Of a DNA stretch of 12,169 nt, positions 8,939-12,169 are shown one piece after another (position 1 is the stretch's first letter; each line of letters begins with the position of its first letter). The translations under genes and the position numbers were made by a program. The notes below the pieces were generated by a model. The model searched no databases. It saw nothing but the letters and a program-made list of their open reading frames with translations, and had not been told where the DNA came from. This stretch comes from Achromobacter sp. (GTDB lineage: Bacteria > Pseudomonadota > Gammaproteobacteria > Burkholderiales > Burkholderiaceae_B), in the NCBI GenBank assembly GCA_003454835.1, contig DMTA01000070.1:1-12169 (forward strand), read 5' to 3'.

Positions 8939-8960
8939 GGGCGCAATCCGCCCCTTTTTT
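8939..8960 (+). terminator. Possible second, weaker terminator
   Basis: GGGCG (8939-8943) can pair with CGCCC (8949-8953) across a five-base loop, followed by C and six T (8955-8960). The stem is short but all G/C and the T-run is good. It would back up the terminator at 8868-8891 and insulate the receptor gene from nuo read-through. It could also be chance in GC-rich DNA. Confidence 0.4.
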
Positions 8961-9033
8961 GATCTCCGATCCGTTCTGGATTTTGAGCAAGATCAAAGCT
9001 GTTGTTTTTTTATCCTTTTGATTCGCAAGGTCC

Positions 9034-9054
9034 TTTCATTCAGGTTTCATTCAG
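9034..9054 (+). promoter_or_regulatory. Tandem 11-bp-period direct repeat, possible regulator site
   Basis: TTTCATTCAG occurs twice exactly (9034-9043 and 9045-9054) with one base between, so the period is 11 bp, about one helical turn. It lies 71 bases before the receptor start. Direct repeats with this period are the usual target layout of OmpR/PhoB-type response regulators. CAGAAT at 9065-9070 lies 10 bp downstream and could be a -10 element of an activator-dependent promoter. The repeat is seen directly; its role and the regulator are inferred. Confidence 0.5.
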
Positions 9055-9085
9055 CGCCTACGTTCAGAATCGCAAGCGACAAAAA

Positions 9086-9104
9086 AACAAGAATCGTTGT
9101 TATT
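9086..9104 (+). promoter_or_regulatory. Candidate Fur operator
   Basis: AACAAGAATCGTTGTTATT matches a 19-base window of the GATAAT-repeat Fur box model (AATGATAATCATTATCATT) at 13 positions by hand count. It is a partial dyad, with 6 of 9 half-site positions symmetric around C9095. It sits 20 bases before the receptor start codon, where Fur-iron binding would block transcription or initiation. Iron-repressed siderophore receptors usually have such a site, which raises the prior. Confidence 0.45.
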
Positions 9105-9112
9105 TACGTTCT

Positions 9113-9119
9113 GGAGAAG
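9113..9119 (+). promoter_or_regulatory. Ribosome binding site that fixes the TTG start of the receptor
   Basis: GGAGAAG at 9113-9119 is the only good Shine-Dalgarno match in this stretch. Its GGAG core lies 8 bases before TTG 9125. From that TTG the protein begins with a regular signal peptide, whereas the longer open frame reaching back to about 9002 adds residues with no signal-peptide character. Confidence 0.75.
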
Positions 9120-9124
9120 TCCGC

Positions 9125-11386
9125 TTGAAGCCCCAAGATTCGTATTCGCTGAATACGCTCGCCACCTCGCTGGCCGCTGCCATTGCCGCGCCTGCGCTGT
9201 TCGTCACCCCTTACGCCGCAGCCCAGTCCGCCAACGCGGGCGTGACGCAGTTGTCGCCCGTCCGCGTCGAGGGCGAAAGCTCGTCCTACCAGACCTCGAC
9301 CGCGCAGTCGCCCAAGATGACCGCGCCCTTGCTGGACACGCCGCGCACGGTGCAGGTCGTGCCGCAGCAGGTGATCCAGGATCAGGCCGCGTCGACCTTG
9401 CAGGATGTGCTGCGCAACTCGCCCGGCATTACGTTCGGCGCCGGTGAAGGTGGCCGCCCGGGCGGCGACCTGCCGATCATTCGCGGCCAAAATTCCGCCG
9501 GCAGCATCTTCCTGGACGGCATCCGGGACAGCAGCACCCAGGTGCGCGATACGTTCAATCTGGAACAGGTCGAAATCATCAAGGGGCCGGACTCGGTGTA
9601 TTCGGGCCGGGGCGGCGCGGGCGGCAGCATCAACATGGTCAGCAAAGCGCCCAAGACCACGGACTTCACCGAAGCCACGGCGCAGATCGGTACGGACAAC
9701 AACTACCGCGCCACCATCGACAGCAACTGGCGCCTGGGCGAGAAGGCGGCGTTCCGCCTGAACGTAATGGGCAACAAGGGCGACACGCCGGGCCGCGATG
9801 ACGCCGTGGATTTCGAGCGCTGGGGCGTTGCGCCGTCGTTGATGCTGGGCGTGGGCACGCCGACGCGCATCACGCTGAGCTACTACCATTACCAGGACGA
9901 CAGCATGCCCGACTACTCCATCCCGTATGACCCGAAGTCGGGTCAGCCGGTGACGGAGACGATGGGCGTGAGCCGCAAGTCGTTCTACGGGCTGACCGGC
10001 CGTGATTTCATGAAGACGCGCGATGACGTCGCCACGGTGGACTTCCAGCACGACTTCTCCGACAACCTGCAATTGCGCAACGTGACGCGCTATGGCCGCG
10101 GCACGACCGACTTTGCAGCGACCAATCCCGACGACAGCAAGGGCAACATCCCGAACGGGCTGGTGTACCGCGCGCTCAAGTCCGGTTACTACGTCACCAA
10201 GACGTTCGCCAACCAGACGGACTTGACCGGCGAATTCGAGACCGGCAGCCTGAAGCACTCGTTCGACCTGGGATTTGAGTACAGCAACATCAAGCAGGAC
10301 AAGGACAGCTACACGCAGACGATCGCTCGTGGCCCGATGGACTGCAAGGTCAGCGCCACGGACCTGTCGAACCCAGCGCTGTGCACGTCGCTGTGGAATC
10401 CGAATCCCCACGACGACTACACCGGCAAGCTGACCCGCAACAACAATCCCGCCGTCTACAACACGGACACGCTGGCCCTCTACGGCTTCGACACCGTCAA
10501 GTTCAACGAGCAGTGGCAGGCGAGCCTGGGCGCGCGTTGGGACAACTACCGCACCAGCGGCAGCAACATCGCGCGCGGCCGCAGCGATCCGGCCAGCACG
10601 CCCGCGTTCTACAGCACGAGCCGCGAGGACAACCTCTTCAACTACCAGGTCGGCCTCGCGTACAAGCCGGTGCCCAACGGCACCATCTACGCCACGTACG
10701 GCACCTCCTCGACCCCGTCCGCCATTGCCGGCGGCGCGATCAGCGATGCGACGTCGCTGTCGACGTCCTCGCTGGAACCGGAAAAGAGCCGCACGGTGGA
10801 ACTGGGCACGAAGTGGCAGGTGTTCGACGACAAGCTGACGCTGTCGGCGGCGGCGTTCCAGGATATCCGCAAGAACACCAGCGTGGCTGTGTCCGCGACC
10901 GAGGTGGCGCAGGTGGGTGAAGCCAAGGTGCGCGGCATCGAGCTCGGATTTTCGGGCGCCATCACGCCCAAGTGGAACGTGTTCGGCGGCTACACCTTCA
11001 TGGACAGCGAAATGACGAAGGGCGCGTACAACAGCGGCGCCGTCGGCCAGGACCTGCCCAACACGCCGCGCAATGCCTTCAGCCTGTGGACGACCTACAA
11101 GGTCCTGCCGAAGCTGACGGTCGGCGGCGGCGCGTACTACGTCGACAAGGTGTATGGCAACTCGGACGCCACCAAGAACGCGGACGGCACGCCCAAGGCG
11201 CGCTGGGTGCCTTCGTACTGGCGCTTTGACGCCATGGCCGGCTACGAATTCAACGAGCACTTCTCGGCGCAGTTGAACGTGCTGAACATCTTTGACGAGA
11301 CGTACTACACCAAGGCCTATGCGGCGCACTATGCGGCGCTGGGCACGGGCCGGGCGGCGTTGCTGTCGCTGCGCGTGCGGTATTGA
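9125..11386 (+). CDS. TonB-dependent siderophore receptor, catecholate type (Fiu/BfrD-like)
   Basis: This is an outer membrane receptor (753 aa from TTG 9125) that imports ferric siderophore with energy from TonB-ExbBD. A signal peptide spans about residues 1-33 or 1-38 (hydrophobic LATSLAAAIAAPALFV, then AAAQSANA). LSPVRVEG (residues 43-50) may be the TonB box. The plug lies at about 66-176 (TLQDVLRNSPGITFGAGEGG, PIIRGQNSAGSIFLDGIRD, VEIIKGPDSVYSGRGGAGGS, INMVSKAPK), then a 22-strand-type barrel ending in LRVRY with the C-terminal aromatic residue needed for outer membrane assembly. Cysteines C407 and C420 could form a disulfide in an external loop. There is no N-terminal signalling (STN) domain. 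Length and plug fit catecholate receptors such as Fiu and Bordetella BfrD/BfrE, and in Bordetella pertussis those genes follow nuo. The exact ligand cannot be read from the sequence. Regulation by Fur is likely. Confidence 0.93.
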   Translation: MKPQDSYSLNTLATSLAAAIAAPALFVTPYAAAQSANAGVTQLSPVRVEGESSSYQTSTAQSPKMTAPLLDTPRTVQVVPQQVIQDQAASTLQDVLRNSPGITFGAGEGGRPGGDLPIIRGQNSAGSIFLDGIRDSSTQVRDTFNLEQVEIIKGPDSVYSGRGGAGGSINMVSKAPKTTDFTEATAQIGTDNNYRATIDSNWRLGEKAAFRLNVMGNKGDTPGRDDAVDFERWGVAPSLMLGVGTPTRITLSYYHYQDDSMPDYSIPYDPKSGQPVTETMGVSRKSFYGLTGRDFMKTRDDVATVDFQHDFSDNLQLRNVTRYGRGTTDFAATNPDDSKGNIPNGLVYRALKSGYYVTKTFANQTDLTGEFETGSLKHSFDLGFEYSNIKQDKDSYTQTIARGPMDCKVSATDLSNPALCTSLWNPNPHDDYTGKLTRNNNPAVYNTDTLALYGFDTVKFNEQWQASLGARWDNYRTSGSNIARGRSDPASTPAFYSTSREDNLFNYQVGLAYKPVPNGTIYATYGTSSTPSAIAGGAISDATSLSTSSLEPEKSRTVELGTKWQVFDDKLTLSAAAFQDIRKNTSVAVSATEVAQVGEAKVRGIELGFSGAITPKWNVFGGYTFMDSEMTKGAYNSGAVGQDLPNTPRNAFSLWTTYKVLPKLTVGGGAYYVDKVYGNSDATKNADGTPKARWVPSYWRFDAMAGYEFNEHFSAQLNVLNIFDETYYTKAYAAHYAALGTGRAALLSLRVRY

Positions 11387-11392
11387 TGAAGG

Positions 11393-11412
11393 GGCGCCGC
11401 ATCCGCGGCGCC
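11393..11412 (+). repeat. Perfect GC-rich hairpin after the receptor gene
   Basis: GGCGCCGC (11393-11400) and GCGGCGCC (11405-11412) form an eight-base-pair, all-G/C stem around the loop ATCC, six bases after the receptor stop. No T-run follows, so it is not an intrinsic terminator by itself. It would be a very stable mRNA 3' hairpin and may protect the message from 3' exonucleases. Confidence 0.7.
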
Positions 11413-11422
11413 GACTTGCATG

Positions 11423-11455
11423 AAAAAAGCCACCTCATTTGTTGAGGTGGCTTTT
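11423..11455. terminator. Bidirectional terminator between the receptor gene and serB
   Basis: GCCACCTCA (11429-11437) pairs with TGAGGTGGC (11443-11451) around the loop TTTGT. The stem is flanked by six A (11423-11428) on the left and four T (11452-11455) on the right. Read on the + strand it ends the receptor transcript with a U4 tail. Read on the - strand it ends serB with a U6 tail, 59 bases after the serB stop. The two genes converge here, so one shared terminator is what is expected. Confidence 0.92.
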
Positions 11456-11509
11456 GCGTTGGGGAGGGGGCCGGTTTCAGACACCCCTGTCAGATACCCT
11501 GTCGCAGGA

Positions 11510-12169
11510 TCAGCTTTCGAACCAGTTCAGCACGCCGTCCAGTCCCGACACATTCAGCGCATAGCGCGTCTGCTGACGCACGAGCGGCTTGGCGTGGTAG
11601 GCCACCGGGAAGCCGGCGTTAGCCAGCATCTTCAGGTCGTTGGCGCCGTCGCCCATCGCGATGATCTGGTCCGTCGAGGCGCCGTGCGTGCGTGCGAATT
11701 CACGCAGGTGCGTGGCCTTGGCGTCGGCGTCCAGGATGTGGCCCAGCACGCGGCCGGTGAGGACGCCGTTTTCGATTTCAAGCGTGTTGGCATGAGCGCT
11801 GTCCAGGTTCAGCCGGGCGCGCAGACGCTCGGTGAAGAAGGTGAAGCCGCCCGACACCAGCAGCACCTTGATGCCGGCGGCCTGGGCCGTGGTGATCAGG
11901 CGCTCGGCGCCGGGGTTCAGGCGCAGCTTTTCCTCGTAGACCTCGTCCAGCGCGCCCGCGGGCGCGCCCTCGAGCAGCGCGACCCGGCGGCGCAGGCTTT
12001 CCGAGAAATCCTTGATCTCTCCGCGCATGGCGGCTTCGGTGATCTCCGACACCTTGTCCTTCACGCCGACCACCCCCGCGATCTCGTCGATGCACTCGAT
12101 GTTGATCAGGGTCGAGTCCATGTCCATGGCCAGGACCTTGCAGTTGGCGAGCTTCAGACCGGCGGGCAC
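11510..12169 (-). CDS. serB: Phosphoserine phosphatase, C-terminal part (5' end outside window)
   Basis: SerB is a cytoplasmic HAD-superfamily phosphatase that converts O-phosphoserine to serine, the last step of serine biosynthesis. The visible 220 codons include the whole catalytic core. Motif I is DMDST (visible residues 16-20, with D16 the nucleophile and D18 the general acid). Then come the cap region with ECIDEIA and the substrate-binding helix, motif II S106-G-G-F (LLVSGGFTFF), the motif III lysine K151 (LDADAKATHL), and motif IV GDGANDLKM with D174 and D178 for Mg2+. The protein ends at WFES with stop TGA (complement of 11510-11512). A GTG sits at the very edge of the window (12167-12169). 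Homologues usually have more N-terminal sequence, so the gene most likely continues beyond the window. It converges on the receptor gene and is functionally unrelated to it. Confidence 0.95.
   Translation of the reverse strand: MPAGLKLANCKVLAMDMDSTLINIECIDEIAGVVGVKDKVSEITEAAMRGEIKDFSESLRRRVALLEGAPAGALDEVYEEKLRLNPGAERLITTAQAAGIKVLLVSGGFTFFTERLRARLNLDSAHANTLEIENGVLTGRVLGHILDADAKATHLREFARTHGASTDQIIAMGDGANDLKMLANAGFPVAYHAKPLVRQQTRYALNVSGLDGVLNWFES

Larger units (their letters stand above)
8892..9124 (+). other. Non-coding region between the nuo terminator and the receptor gene
   Basis: About 230 bases with no credible gene. It is clearly more AT-rich than the flanking coding DNA, with T and A runs near 8955, 9005 and 9081. 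It holds the possible second terminator (8939-8960), a loose inverted repeat ATCAAA (8992-8997)/TTTGAT (9017-9022), an exact 11-bp-period direct repeat (9034-9054), a Fur-like dyad (9086-9104) and the receptor ribosome binding site (9113-9119). It must contain the receptor promoter. No good sigma-70 -35/-10 pair stands out. Confidence 0.7.

Noticed and set aside
8992..9022. Inverted repeat ATCAAA ... TTTGAT upstream of the receptor
   Set aside because: Only six bases per arm in an AT-rich stretch, with a 19-base gap. It is easily explained by chance.
9076..9103. Sigma-70-like pair GCGACA (9076-9081) and TGTTAT (9098-9103) with a 16-base spacer
   Set aside because: Both elements match only 4 of 6 positions, and transcription would begin about 3 bases before the Shine-Dalgarno, which leaves almost no leader. 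Not listed as a promoter.
9002..9124. Upstream extension of the receptor frame from a TTG near 9002
   Set aside because: The extra ~41 residues have no signal-peptide character, there is no Shine-Dalgarno, and the stretch is AT-rich with regulatory-looking repeats. TTG 9125 with GGAGAAG is better.
9104..11329. Long open frame on the - strand opposite the siderophore receptor
   Set aside because: Arg/Val/Ala-rich mirror frame of a certain gene, with no domain, no ribosome binding site and no promoter.
1..12169. Search for RNA genes, CRISPR arrays, insertion sequences, prophage or defence genes
   Set aside because: No tRNA or rRNA pattern, no regularly spaced repeats, no transposase or integrase reading frame and no target-site duplications were seen. 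The window is conserved chromosomal housekeeping DNA plus one iron receptor gene.

Overview
The window is GC-rich, tightly packed, single-copy chromosomal DNA from a beta-proteobacterium, most likely Alcaligenaceae (Achromobacter/Bordetella type). The evidence is the subunit sequences of complex I, the nuoN-DUF2818 gene pair, and a Fiu/BfrD-like catecholate receptor directly after the nuo operon. From memory, Bordetella pertussis has the same order, with the bfrD/bfrE receptor genes just after nuoN and a small hypothetical gene. This genus-level assignment is an inference and was not checked by alignment.

Layout: (1) Bases 1-8485 hold the 3' two-thirds of a nuo operon on the + strand: the C-terminal part of nuoG, then complete nuoH, I, J, K, L, M and N. 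The genes overlap by 1-4 bases (G/H, J/K, L/M) or are separated by 9-20 bases, with no internal promoter or terminator seen. Together they encode the end of the peripheral arm (NuoG, NuoI) and all of the membrane arm except NuoA of proton-pumping NADH:quinone oxidoreductase. (2) Bases 8502-8831 hold a small three-helix membrane protein of the DUF2818 family. It has its own Shine-Dalgarno site 16 bases after nuoN and lies before the operon terminator, so it is co-transcribed with complex I. (3) Bases 8832-9124 are non-coding. They carry one clear Rho-independent terminator, a weaker second one, an exact 11-bp-period direct repeat and a Fur-like dyad just ahead of the next gene. (4) Bases 9125-11386 encode a TonB-dependent catecholate-type siderophore receptor that starts at TTG. 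(5) Bases 11387-11509 are the convergent intergenic region, with a GC-rich hairpin and a terminator that works in both directions. (6) Bases 11510-12169 on the - strand are the 3' part of serB (phosphoserine phosphatase), cut by the window edge.

Three independent transcription units are visible: respiration (nuo plus DUF2818), iron uptake (receptor) and serine biosynthesis (serB). Most of the window is conserved housekeeping DNA. I did not find a clearly novel system. The points most worth a second look are the DUF2818 gene as a possible lineage-specific complex I accessory or assembly protein, the 11-bp direct repeat and Fur-like site before the receptor, and the histidine-rich insert in NuoL.
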